Positions 1-9,483 of a stretch of DNA of 64,000 nt are shown one piece after another. The position numbers and the translations under genes are program-made. The number at the start of each line of letters is the position of its first letter. Position 1 is the first letter of the stretch. The stretch is from Bin80 sp965203305 (GTDB lineage: Bacteria > Bacteroidota > Rhodothermia > Rhodothermales > Bin80), in NCBI GenBank assembly GCA_965203305.1, contig OZ241874.1, forward strand, positions 3,410,001-3,474,000, written 5' to 3'. The notes under the pieces were generated by a model. It was not told where the DNA came from, searched no databases, and worked only from the letters and a program-made list of their open reading frames with translations.

Positions 1-1802
1 AGGAGTCGGAGAACAATATTCGCGAGCTTGTGATGTGCCAGTTTTGGGATGACCTCGGAAGGACGCTCACAAAGAGAGTCAAGCAGGTCTTTGATTTGCT
101 CGTCAGTTGATCGGTCAACAAGATATTTCCAGAATTTCCGATAAGCACTGGACTGGAAGTCAGCATTCCCTGTCACAAGATAATTCCATACTTCCGGTGT
201 CTGTAGCTCGCCGGGATACAAGAGATCCAATACTGTACCCCGCAGATCACTCTTCTCGTCTGGCAGACGGCCTTCGTCCAGATCCTTGACAACCCTCTGC
301 AGGGTAGCACTGCGATCCGATGCATCGGTGATTATTTGACTCAGGACACGAAGTGCTATGCATCGGACATTTGACTTCCAGCCAGAATTATAAATAACCG
401 CCCACAAATTTCGACGGTCAGCTTCCATCTGCGTTCCTGAATCAGATTTCTTGCCTGGATCGGGCTGTGTGTGTAAAACACCGCAAAGAAGCCAGTAAAC
501 CAGCGTTTGTCGGTTGTCTGAGTGCAGAGGCGAACTGGTGAGTTCCCTGACAGCTGACAATCCATGCTTACCGGCCAGGGCCCCCAGGGAAAATGCAGAT
601 GGCCAAGTGTGCCCGAGATGAATCTTTTGTTCAAGTTTCTCGAGCAGTACTTTTCGCTCTTCAGGATGAAAACTGCTTGCATCGCCGTTGAAGGCCACGG
701 CAAACGGGTCTGCGTGAATCAGGTCCATCCTTGTTTCCGATGCAACGGCAGCTAGCCAACCTGTTAATCCCTGAAGATCAGAAAAAGGCACCCCGTCGTA
801 TCCCATGAGGAGAGCCAGTACACGCCGGGGGGGTAAGCCATTCCGAATGATTTCGGCTAAATATTTTGCCGCAAGAAACTCGGCTGTCAGTCTGTGAATG
901 GGGGATCTGCAGTGCAAAGGCCCTTGGAAGAGACTGGAATCAAACGCTGTACGAAGAGCAAGCCGGGGCTGATTATGTACATCATGCAAGGAAAGTACCT
1001 CTGAATTTTCTGACATGCCCTCTACAGACCAGCCAGACTTGTTTGCGATTAGCATGAGTGCAAAGAGTTGACCGGCTGCGTGCAAAACTGCTTCCGCAGA
1101 AGGTCGTTGTGGCCCACATGAGTGGGCATCACGGTGTTCTGGATTCCGTTCCTTGACGAGTTCCCTGCAGGCACTCTCAAATGTCTTGCCTGGACTATCA
1201 GGCCAGCCATTGACTGCTACGGACTTGTACAGGATACTCAACAGCTGTGGATTTCCGAGAAAGGCTTCCAGTCCATGCTCCAGTGCCTGCGGAATGAATG
1301 TGGTAGCCGTTCCGCCCCATTGGGATACGATTCTTCGTACCTCATGGTAATTCAGTGGATTCAGTTGCAGAACCGGGACCTCCTGCGAGTCCATGAGTGA
1401 GGAAAGTTCTCGCAGATCTCCTTCCCCCAGCCAGCTGCCAGAGCGGCAGGACAAGCGAAACTTGGGCTTGCCCAGTGCCTCAAGACGAGCGATGATCTTG
1501 TCCATCGCCGCTCTTGGATCTCCACCGCCGATACGTACCTCATCAAGTCCGTCAATGAACAGGGTTGTGTGTTCCCATTCCGGGTGACAGGTCAGGTCCC
1601 GACTGATAAAGTGTCGTGCCGAGACAAATGTGGAGTTCTCGGCTCTGGCAGCTTTTTCAAGAGCTGTCGTCTTTCCGATTCCCGGCTCCCCGATCAGTAC
1701 ATATCCCGGATCGGATTCGAAGTCACTCAATGACAGGTTCTCTTGCCCGAAGCGATCATCTTCCTCCGGTTCCATGAGACGGACGGTTCGCTCTACAATC
1801 AT
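1..1802 (-). CDS. STAND/NACHT-like P-loop ATPase, partial (C-terminus outside window)
   Basis: The reverse frame starting at ATG 1802 stays open to base 1, giving at least 600 residues; the stop lies outside the window. Near the N-terminus are a Walker A motif GEPGIGKT (residues 38-45) and a Walker B-like LFIDGLDE (81-88), followed by a sensor-like RLSCRSGSW. The rest is a leucine-rich, probably helical-repeat region without a motif I can name. This order is that of NACHT/STAND NTPases, which in bacteria often act as phage sensors; the function here is inferred from family only. The start codon overlaps the stop of the upstream DUF4143 ATPase gene as ATGA, so the two are probably co-translated. 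No effector domain is visible at the N-terminus; one may lie beyond the window. Confidence 0.75.
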   Translation of the reverse strand, partial: MIVERTVRLMEPEEDDRFGQENLSLSDFESDPGYVLIGEPGIGKTTALEKAARAENSTFVSARHFISRDLTCHPEWEHTTLFIDGLDEVRIGGGDPRAAMDKIIARLEALGKPKFRLSCRSGSWLGEGDLRELSSLMDSQEVPVLQLNPLNYHEVRRIVSQWGGTATTFIPQALEHGLEAFLGNPQLLSILYKSVAVNGWPDSPGKTFESACRELVKERNPEHRDAHSCGPQRPSAEAVLHAAGQLFALMLIANKSGWSVEGMSENSEVLSLHDVHNQPRLALRTAFDSSLFQGPLHCRSPIHRLTAEFLAAKYLAEIIRNGLPPRRVLALLMGYDGVPFSDLQGLTGWLAAVASETRMDLIHADPFAVAFNGDASSFHPEERKVLLEKLEQKIHLGHTWPSAFSLGALAGKHGLSAVRELTSSPLHSDNRQTLVYWLLCGVLHTQPDPGKKSDSGTQMEADRRNLWAVIYNSGWKSNVRCIALRVLSQIITDASDRSATLQRVVKDLDEGRLPDEKSDLRGTVLDLLYPGELQTPEVWNYLVTGNADFQSSAYRKFWKYLVDRSTDEQIKDLLDSLCERPSEVIPKLAHHKLANIVLRL

Positions 1803-3082
1803 TGTTTCAGTTCATCAATCCACTCGTCCGCAGTCAGCGAAAAGAATTCGTTGAGGGAAATGCCGTTCTGGCCTGCACCTGCAACCATGGTTCTGGCATC
1901 TGGAAAACGGGCTTCGAATGCATCCAATCCACTCCGGGATCGCATACGCCCGCTTTTTACTTCCACTCCCACCAGGTGAGGGCCGCGCTGGATAACAAAA
2001 TCAACCTCATGCCCTTTTTTATCACGCCAGAAATGAATTTTTGTCGCGGTCGCCCGGGTATTATACAAGTGTGCCCCGACCGCACTCTCTACGATATGAC
2101 CCCAGAAGGAACGATCTGCCTTTGCCTCTTGGAATGAGTATCCAGATGCGGCGGTCATGAATGCCGTATTCAATACAATGAGTTTGGGAGACCTGGCTCT
2201 GCCCAAATGTGGTGCCACTGTGTACGGAGACAGGGCCACGACCAAACCTGCACCGGATAGCATCTCCAGATAGTCTGCAATCGTTGTCGCATTACCTGCA
2301 TCCTGAAGCTGACCAAGGAGCTTGTTATATGTGATGATTTGACCTGAATAGCCTGGGGCCAGGTCCATTAGCTGGCGCATCAGAGCAGGTTTACGGATAC
2401 GTTCAAGCCCAACAATGTCTCGGTCAATGACAGGTGTCAGAATCGAATCCAGGATATAGCTTTGCCAATCGGCAAGGTCTGTATGTATCAAGCCGCTGGG
2501 GTAGCCACCAAAGAACAGATACTCCTCAACACTTATTCCGAATCCCTTCTTCATTTCCCGGAGTGTCCAGTGCGTGACCGGCAGAGCATCAAAACGACCG
2601 GCGAGGCTCTCATTCCGCCCAACCAGCAATTTCCAGGCAGCCGAACCTAAAATTACCACGCGTAACGGGACTCCCTTCCGTTTATCGTCATCCCAGAGTC
2701 CCTTCATAATGTTGGACCAGCGTGGAATGAGCTGGACTTCATCCAGGATGAGTACCAGTCCTTGCTTTGACTTGAGACAAGCCTGACGGGCTCTCGTCCA
2801 TATGTCAACAAGTATCTGTTCATGGGGGAGGATCTCTATTCTTGTGGTGTCACCCGTATGTTGCACTTCGTGCCAGTCGGATTCGTCATTATTCGGGTTA
2901 TCCACAGGGATGTACCAGCATGGAATCTGTGACTTGATCAGATGCTGACGGACCTGGAGGGCAATCGTTGTCTTGCCTGTCTGCCGGGGCCCCGTGATAG
3001 CAACAATACGTTTGTGTACATTCTCGGAGATTCGTTCCACGATACGACGTACATGTGAACGTTCATAGTCTGGTACAGACAT
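1799..3082 (-). CDS. AAA ATPase with C-terminal DUF4143 domain
   Basis: About 427 residues from ATG 3082. I prefer this start to one 45 codons upstream because the family begins close to the P-loop. Walker A GPRQTGKT is at residues 31-38 and Walker B LVLILDEVQ about 90 residues later. The C-terminal DUF4143 part contains HEVDFVI followed by GVEVKSG, a PD-(D/E)XK-like nuclease-fold signature. Proteins of this family are common accessory ATPases of Bacteria and Archaea with no firmly assigned reaction. The gene overlaps the downstream STAND ATPase by four bases (ATGA), suggesting a two-gene operon, and its borders with decayed sequence suggest mobile or defence-related cargo. Confidence 0.85.
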   Translation of the reverse strand: MSVPDYERSHVRRIVERISENVHKRIVAITGPRQTGKTTIALQVRQHLIKSQIPCWYIPVDNPNNDESDWHEVQHTGDTTRIEILPHEQILVDIWTRARQACLKSKQGLVLILDEVQLIPRWSNIMKGLWDDDKRKGVPLRVVILGSAAWKLLVGRNESLAGRFDALPVTHWTLREMKKGFGISVEEYLFFGGYPSGLIHTDLADWQSYILDSILTPVIDRDIVGLERIRKPALMRQLMDLAPGYSGQIITYNKLLGQLQDAGNATTIADYLEMLSGAGLVVALSPYTVAPHLGRARSPKLIVLNTAFMTAASGYSFQEAKADRSFWGHIVESAVGAHLYNTRATATKIHFWRDKKGHEVDFVIQRGPHLVGVEVKSGRMRSRSGLDAFEARFPDARTMVAGAGQNGISLNEFFSLTADEWIDELKQ

Positions 3083-3749
3083 AAAAGTACTATACTGATT
3101 GAATATACTCAGTACGTACTTTCGTGCAATTCTATGGTTCCGTAGCCTGTTGGAGAACCACACGAGGTCTGGTTTCATGCAGTTATGCCGTATGCTCAAA
3201 CTGACCGTTGAGGACACATCGGGGAAGTCTTTTGAAGGGGCTTACATACACATACAGGGATTTCAGGCAAGGTATACATCTTCACCCGCAATGTGGCACC
3301 AACGAAGGGGAATGTGCGTCCAGATCTCGCGAGCAGCATCAAAAACAAAAGATTTGATCTGCCGAACCAGACCCAAAAAATCCGGGGATATAAGTTTCTG
3401 CTGTGGTAAGTGTGAGTAAGAGTTGAGAACCGCAGGAAGAGTCCGGGAATTTCAAATGGGCACTTCTCCAGTTCGTTTGGGTAGAGACTCCAACGAATTG
3501 ATATCTGCCAGAAAATACGGTTCTACTGCAATCTCCATGGGTCACGATCAGTTTTTCGTACACCTCCGTGCACAGGCCATCCCCATTTCTTTCCCTGTCC
3601 CGAATTGCTAAGGAACCGTCTCTCGAGCTTTCACATGGAGCAAGTGATCCTGTCCATCACCGATCCATGAGCATGCTCTCTAAACCTGAAGCACCCCGAT
3701 ACATGATCCGTACCGGGGTGCTCCGTTTACCTTCCAATTACTCTTACCC
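3083..3749. other. Gene-poor stretch between two leftward genes
   Basis: No reading frame here looks like a protein family I recognise; the short open frames on both strands lack motifs and have unlikely composition. The right part holds a hairpin near the end of the surface-protein gene (see 3690-3722). The left part should contain the promoter of the DUF4143 gene; an AT-rich segment lies just upstream of its start, but I cannot fix the promoter elements. Confidence 0.5.
3690..3722 (-). terminator. Possible terminator hairpin after the giant T9SS surface-protein gene
   Basis: AGCACCCCG (3690-3698) pairs perfectly with CGGGGTGCT (3714-3722) around a 15-nt loop, 28 nt past the stop codon of the leftward gene ending at 3750. 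On the transcript the stem is not followed by a strong U-run, so this may be an intrinsic terminator of weak type or only an mRNA 3'-end stabiliser. Confidence 0.45.
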
Positions 3750-6700
3750 TTACTTCACGAGGGTCATGCGTCCGGTCTTCACATGCCGCTGCTTGGTTCC
3801 GGTTGCAATCAGCCGGTACAGATAGGTTCCGCTTGCCAGACTGGTTGCCTGCAGTTCCACGCTCCGGTTCGCCCCTGCCTCCAGCTCCTGCGCCGGCAGC
3901 GTGATCACCTCCCGCCCCAGCATGTCTACAATCTGGATCTGCACCTGCGCACTCTCTGGCAGGTCAAACTGGATTCTTGTGCTCGGATTGAACGGGTTCG
4001 GATAGTTTCCATGCAAGGCAAACTCCGTCGGAAGCTCTGCACTCTCCTCCACCCCGGTCACTGTCTGTACCGGGACGATCTTCCCGTTCCTGTCCACCCC
4101 CAGAATCGTCAGATCATTCCGCATCCCGGACAGGTTCAGCACCAGCGTCTGCCCCGCATACCCGTACAGGTCCAGTTCGTAGAACTCCTCTACAGCTCCA
4201 TCTGTGGATTTCACCTGCATGACCTGCACCGACGGATCCAGCGAGGCATATCGCCGGGTCTCCTCATCCAGCGTCAGGTTCCCCGCCAGGGTCATTACCG
4301 GCATCACGGGATCGGTCGGGTCCATCACCTGCACCCGCGCTGCTCCCAGATCCGCCGATCCGTGTACCAGTCGTACCTCTGCTTTGGTGGCCACCGACGA
4401 GGTCATCCGCATGTCCAGCACCTTCAGCTTTGGATCTGCCAGACTCCCGTGCGCAATCACCACCGTATTCGTGTTCGGATTCAGGGACAGGGTACTCGTG
4501 ATCGCCTGCTCTGCTGGCACTCCCGCCGCCTGGATCTTCAGCACATGACTGCCGGCTCCCACCGGACGATAGCCCGTGGCACTGCGGAACTGCATTCCAC
4601 TGCCAATTCGGATGTCCCCCAGATGCAGGTCAATCGGGCTTGTCAGTGGCAGATTGTGAATGAACTGCAGGTTCGCCCGTCCCCCGCTCAGATCGGCCTG
4701 GTCAATCGGATTCTCAATCCCGTTCGCCGCAACCCCGAAGATCGCACAGCTCCCCAAGCCAATCCCTTCCTGCGTCAGGTTCACCACTCCATTGAGATAT
4801 CCGTTTATCGCAAATGAACTCGCATCCGCCTGTGCGGGAACCCGTCCCGCCAGCTTCGGATTCTTCCACGTGCAGTCCCACTGCACGATCCGCAATCCGC
4901 TGGCATCCGCCACATTTCGCAGTCCCGCCGCCGCGACCCGAAGGTTCGTATTTGTCGGCAATTCCTCCGCTCCCAGATCAATCTTCCAGAACAGATCCGC
5001 ATGCACATCCAGGGTCAGGCTGCCTCCGGCATGCGGAACCGTGATGTTCTCTGCGGGCCACGCCGGCATGGCTCCTTCCGGCACCAGAACTGATGATACG
5101 GTCACGGCAGTCGTGTCATTCAGGTCCGAGGGCAGTTGCAGGATCAGCGGACGATAGTGGGACATGTCCCCCTCTTCCATCCCCACCGGGAACAGATATC
5201 CTCCACTCTCTGCCCCCGTGCCTGCGGACCCCTGCAACAGGTCACGCACCACCGGGGTAGCCGAATACGACTGCCCGGAGCCCCGCAGAATACTCGCCTT
5301 GCACTTCTGTTTACGGTCCGATCCACATGTATTCCCTTCCTGCGACGACAGCCGACCCCGCAGTTCCTCTTCCACCTGCACATTCCGTACCACCCACTTG
5401 TGCATGCTGTCCACAGGCATGCTGCGGATCTTCCCCCGGCGAAGCGTCAGCGTGGACTCCCTGCGCTGCCGCACCTCGCTTGCCAGCACGATCCCCTTGG
5501 GATTGTTCACCGTCACATTCCCCAGCTCTACCCTCGGATCAGAGGACAGACGCACTTCCTGTGGCTCCGTCCCCCTCAGCTCCAGGGAAGCCTTCAGTTG
5601 GCCCCTTGACCGATTGCGTTCAAAATCATAGGTATAGTCGAAGAGGAGATCGCCATGCACGATCAGATTCGAGGCGGTGGGGGTGATATACCGCGTATCC
5701 ACTTCCACCACCAAGTCTCCCATCACCGTCTTCGTGATCCGATCTCCCATGCTGATGCCCGGCCAGTCTCTCCAGTTTTCCTGTCCCGTGTCATTGGTCT
5801 GCAGGAAGTTGCCATCTACGAGCACACGGGCAGGATCGCCGGTCCCGCTGAAGGTCATTCTGCCGGTCCCGCTGAGCTGCACATGATCCTTGAATTCCAG
5901 GGTTTCCTCCAGCTTCGTGGAAATATTTCCAGACCGCAGATGAACCTCCTTCCTGATCTCTACCTTCTTCCCATAGAACTCTATGATTCCTTCCCCCATC
6001 ACTGCCAGACTGTCCAGCACCGTCGTCGTGCCCGTATCCCTGCCATTACCAACATCCGTTTCCGCCCAATTGAAGTACAGGTAGCCAACCCGGTTGTTGG
6101 TGAGCCGGTCATTCGGAGTCTTCCTGCCATCAAACCGGACCACCCCAAACGTATTGGTGTGGGCCGCTGCCGACATCCCGGAGACGATGTGGGTGCGTTT
6201 GCTCCCTTTGGGGACATACAATGTGTCCGCCAACAGTTGCCCTTTGAGCACCAGGTGTACCTGAGCCGTGGTTTGATCATCTTCCAGTCCATCCCGCTTC
6301 TTTGTGTCTTCCGGACCCAGCATCAGCGTGCCGTCTCCGAGGACCACCATAGCATCCTTCGCAACGGTCACCCAGGCTGTGCTGTCCACATATGCTCCAC
6401 CACTCACCCGTCCCAGCACATGCAGGTTCCCGCCTCCGGTCATGAGCTTGCTCTTGCCATTGACGCTCACCTTCCCGTGCACCACTACATCCTGTCCCTC
6501 CGTGTGCAGTTCTCCTGCTGCCACAACTATGCTGTAATTGTCTACCTTCGTGGCATCGGCATCCGTGCGATGCAGAGAAGAGGTCCCTACGGTCAGCATC
6601 CCGTCCACCATCAGCTTCCCTTTGGTGATCATCAGTTTGCCCACAATCGAGCGGTCTCCACTCGTGGTGATCTCGGCACTGGCATGATTCACGATCACAT

Positions 6701-9037
6701 CCCGCGGATCAAACCATTCCAGCGCATCCGTCACTGTGCGCTTGCCCGGCGTGATATAGGTCAGGATGTAGCGATCATTTGTATTGGCGGTTTTTGCCTT
6801 GTCCGTGGAGATGCTCCCCGGATCATTGGTATCCTTTTCCAGCATCCCGTTCTGCACCGTGATATGCTCCGTCACATGCAGGGTGGAGTCGGTTGTGCTC
6901 TCGGCATCCACCAGCGACAGCGTGCCACTGCACAGGCCCAGATTCTTGGTCTTGTACACCTCGTCCAGACGCAATTCTCCACTCCCGACCTGAACAGACA
7001 GGGCATCCAGCATGTCGGCCAAAGCCGCCTTCTTCACAACATCTGTGTTTCGGCTGCTGTAGGTCAGTTTCTTGATTGTGGAGGCTTCGTCCAGCTCCCC
7101 GCTCAGCTCTCCCTGAAGAATCAGCGACTCCGTCACCCTGACATCCTTGGCCGCCGTCAGTTCCGCGCGAGGACCCACATGCAGGGTATTCACCTTGAGC
7201 ATACCTTTCCCAGGTTCCACCCGCAGACCCCCATGGGTCACCAGTGCGTCCAGCGTGAGTCCGTTCGTGGCATCCCCGATCACAACGCTATTGCCAGCAT
7301 CCGTCAGCATCACATGATTCCCGAAAGTGAGCTTGATATCGTTCCCTGTGCACATTCCGTCCACCCTGGACACGGCCGGGTACCCCATCCCGACAGTCTT
7401 CCCTCCGGCAGCCAGATCCCCTCCTATCCGCAGATTGTGGGCCGTCTTGCGTACAACCCTGTCATTTGCTTTCAGAGAGTCGGTATCCAGGTACACCCGT
7501 CCTTTGCCGCCAAAACTCACCGTATCCTCCATCACCAGACTCCCCCCAACCGACGAGGTTAACGAAATTTCGGCAGTACCACTGGTCTTTGCAAGAGGAG
7601 CCATGAACAGCACCCGTGGGGCGCACTGCGTCGCATCCGCTGTGGCACCTGTTGTCGTTTCGGTGAGCGTGTTGGAGTATACATTCAGATCCCCTGCAAT
7701 CGTCGCTGCACCTGCGAAATGAACTCCCGGAATATGGTCCGTCCGCACTCCTCCATCTTTTGTAGCAAAATCTCTCCTTACGGCATTCGAGTATTCACAT
7801 GTCCACTTGTTGTTACCCACTTGCCAGCCAACTCGAATCCCGGAATCTGCGGCGGTATTCGCCTCTCCATAGTCTGCCGTGTTGGTGTAGGGAGTCTCCC
7901 CGTCTCGCAAGATCACATCCCCCTGTATCGTCGCCGTTTTCTCAAATAAAATTCGGGCATCGTTCCACTGCTCCACATCCCCCTCCACGATCACATTCTC
8001 CCGGAAAATGAGATCCGTCGCAGCCTTAAAGCCCTTAAATCTGTCATTCTTAAGGCTTCCCGAGACCGTGACTGGCCCCACCCGCTTCAGCTCCACACAG
8101 ACATTGCCCATGGCAATCGCATAGATCCCGGCAGAAATCGTTCCCTTGCCTCGAATGCGCAGACAATCTGTGTCACCAAGCCCCCCAGAAAGGGGCAGGT
8201 ATGAACCACGATTACGAAGTGAGGCAGATCCCCGCCTGCCGGATCCCGTGGCAACATTCAGATACGCAATCCGAAGGGGGTGACTTGTTCCTTTTGTCAC
8301 ATCTTCAATCGCCCCCTCCACAAAAAACTCCTTCCGAAGGTGAACCACGAGATCCACCCCGTCAATCCGCAGAGTAGCTCCGCTCTGGACGGTCAACGGA
8401 TCGCTTGCCCCACTTCCTGCATCTCCCACTCGGAGCTCGCTGGTTTTCTCTTTCTTCGTCCCTCCCTTCACGATAAAGCTGCTGGAGACCACCAGGGCAG
8501 GAAGCCGAACCTTCTCTCCATTGGGAATGGTCAGGGTGCCGGCGATGGCGATCCGCTCCTCCGATTTGTCCGAAATCCAGAAAAACGGGAAGGTCCTGGC
8601 CCCTGCACTCAATGTGATATTCTCAAACTGAACGCTTGCGTTCGGATCCAGTCGAAACTCACCCGCCGCGGCAATCGTAAAGGTGCCCGTGAACTGGATC
8701 GTTCCCTTCACGGGGGTGGTATTCCCCTGTACATAGGTCCCGAAGCGGAATCGCTTGTCCAGAGTGGCCGTGGGAGCAACCAGCGTAGTGCTGCCCCCCG
8801 CCCGGCGAACCCGGATCAGGAATACATCCTCATCCTCGTTGTCTGACAGTTCAAAGGCACGCTTCAGCGTACACGGGCCATTGTCATTCGCAGGATTTAT
8901 ATTACCGCAGTTCCCATCCGTCCTGCCATTGATCGGGTCTATTAGACGCGTCTTCTGTGCGAACGCACTGGAAGCCGTGAAGAGAAGAAGCAGAAGAAGG
9001 AATCCTGCCCCCCCCCCATTTTTTGTAGGTGTTTCAT
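3750..9037 (-). CDS. Giant secreted beta-rich surface protein with T9SS sorting domain; signal peptide out of frame at a poly-G tract
   Basis: The continuous frame runs from about 8990 to 3750. Its natural N-terminus is ATG 9037 (MKHLQKMGGG), but the 10-G run at 9008-9017 puts this start one frame off from the hydrophobic signal sequence GFLLLLLLFTASSAFAQ. With 11 or 8 G the frames join and give about 1,760 residues. As sequenced, translation from 9037 ends after a few dozen residues. The body is rich in Thr, Gly, Val and short repeated beta-strand motifs such as VxGDL and VxVxSGxL, as in autotransporter-like beta-helices. The last 80 residues are a T9SS type A sorting domain: GNYPNPFNPSTRIQFDLP, DMLGREV and SGTYLYRL. 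The product is therefore expected to cross the outer membrane through the type IX system and be surface-attached. An internal GTG at 8711 would lack the signal peptide. Confidence 0.8.
9008..9017 (-). repeat. Homopolymeric G10 tract inside a signal-peptide coding region
   Basis: Ten consecutive C on the plus strand (G on the coding strand) lie between the start codon at 9037 and the hydrophobic core of the signal peptide. The tract decides whether the downstream 1,700-codon frame is translated from its ATG. G-runs of this length are classic slipped-strand mispairing sites. An assembly error of one base in the run is the alternative. Confidence 0.85.
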
Positions 9038-9483
9038 AGGTTGATTTGTTCGTTGATGAAAAGTTTTCGGTATATGATTAAAATTCTGTTGGCCGAAGCC
9101 GCCACTTCCTGTTATACACATCAAACAGCGAATATGATGAAATCGCTCACGATTTTTCCCAAGAACTGACTGAGAGCCAAAAGAAGCGACGGAAAATACA
9201 AGTCAAGCAAAGAGGCAAACGGGCATCGGCTCTTCTCGCTAGTTTGCCACAGCGTAGTTCAACAATCGGACACAGCTCCCCTGTTCCCTTTTTTGGGATG
9301 ATTTTTTCGTAGTCCACAGGTTCCATCAACTTCGCAGGTCAGATCATGGTGGCTGTTCTCTTCGTTCTGTGCCGTTTTTCCGGCAAAGTACGCCGAGAGT
9401 CTGCCTGGCGAATCGCGGATGGGCATAGCACTCCCCGCTCCCTGCGGAGTGCTGTTTTTTTCTCGGCAAGAATCCTGTCTGTT
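9038..9483. other. Intergenic region between surface-protein gene and transposase
   Basis: I see no convincing gene in these 446 bases. The left end must carry the promoter of the surface-protein gene (leftward); an AT-rich segment around 9055-9090 is the likely place. The right end contains a rightward terminator at 9427-9461. The limits of the insertion sequence to the right could not be placed, and part of this stretch may belong to it. Confidence 0.5.
9427..9461 (+). terminator. Rho-independent terminator, rightward
   Basis: AGCACTCC (9427-9434) pairs with GGAGTGCT (9446-9453) around an 11-nt loop and is followed by G and seven T (9455-9461). It points toward the 3' end of the transposase gene, and no rightward gene precedes it. 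It may belong to the insertion sequence and block transcription entering from its flank. Confidence 0.7.

Noticed and set aside
5655..7562. Long rightward open frame inside the giant surface-protein gene
   Set aside because: His/Pro/Arg-rich mirror of the coding strand with no domains; the opposite strand has a continuous protein with a T9SS tail.
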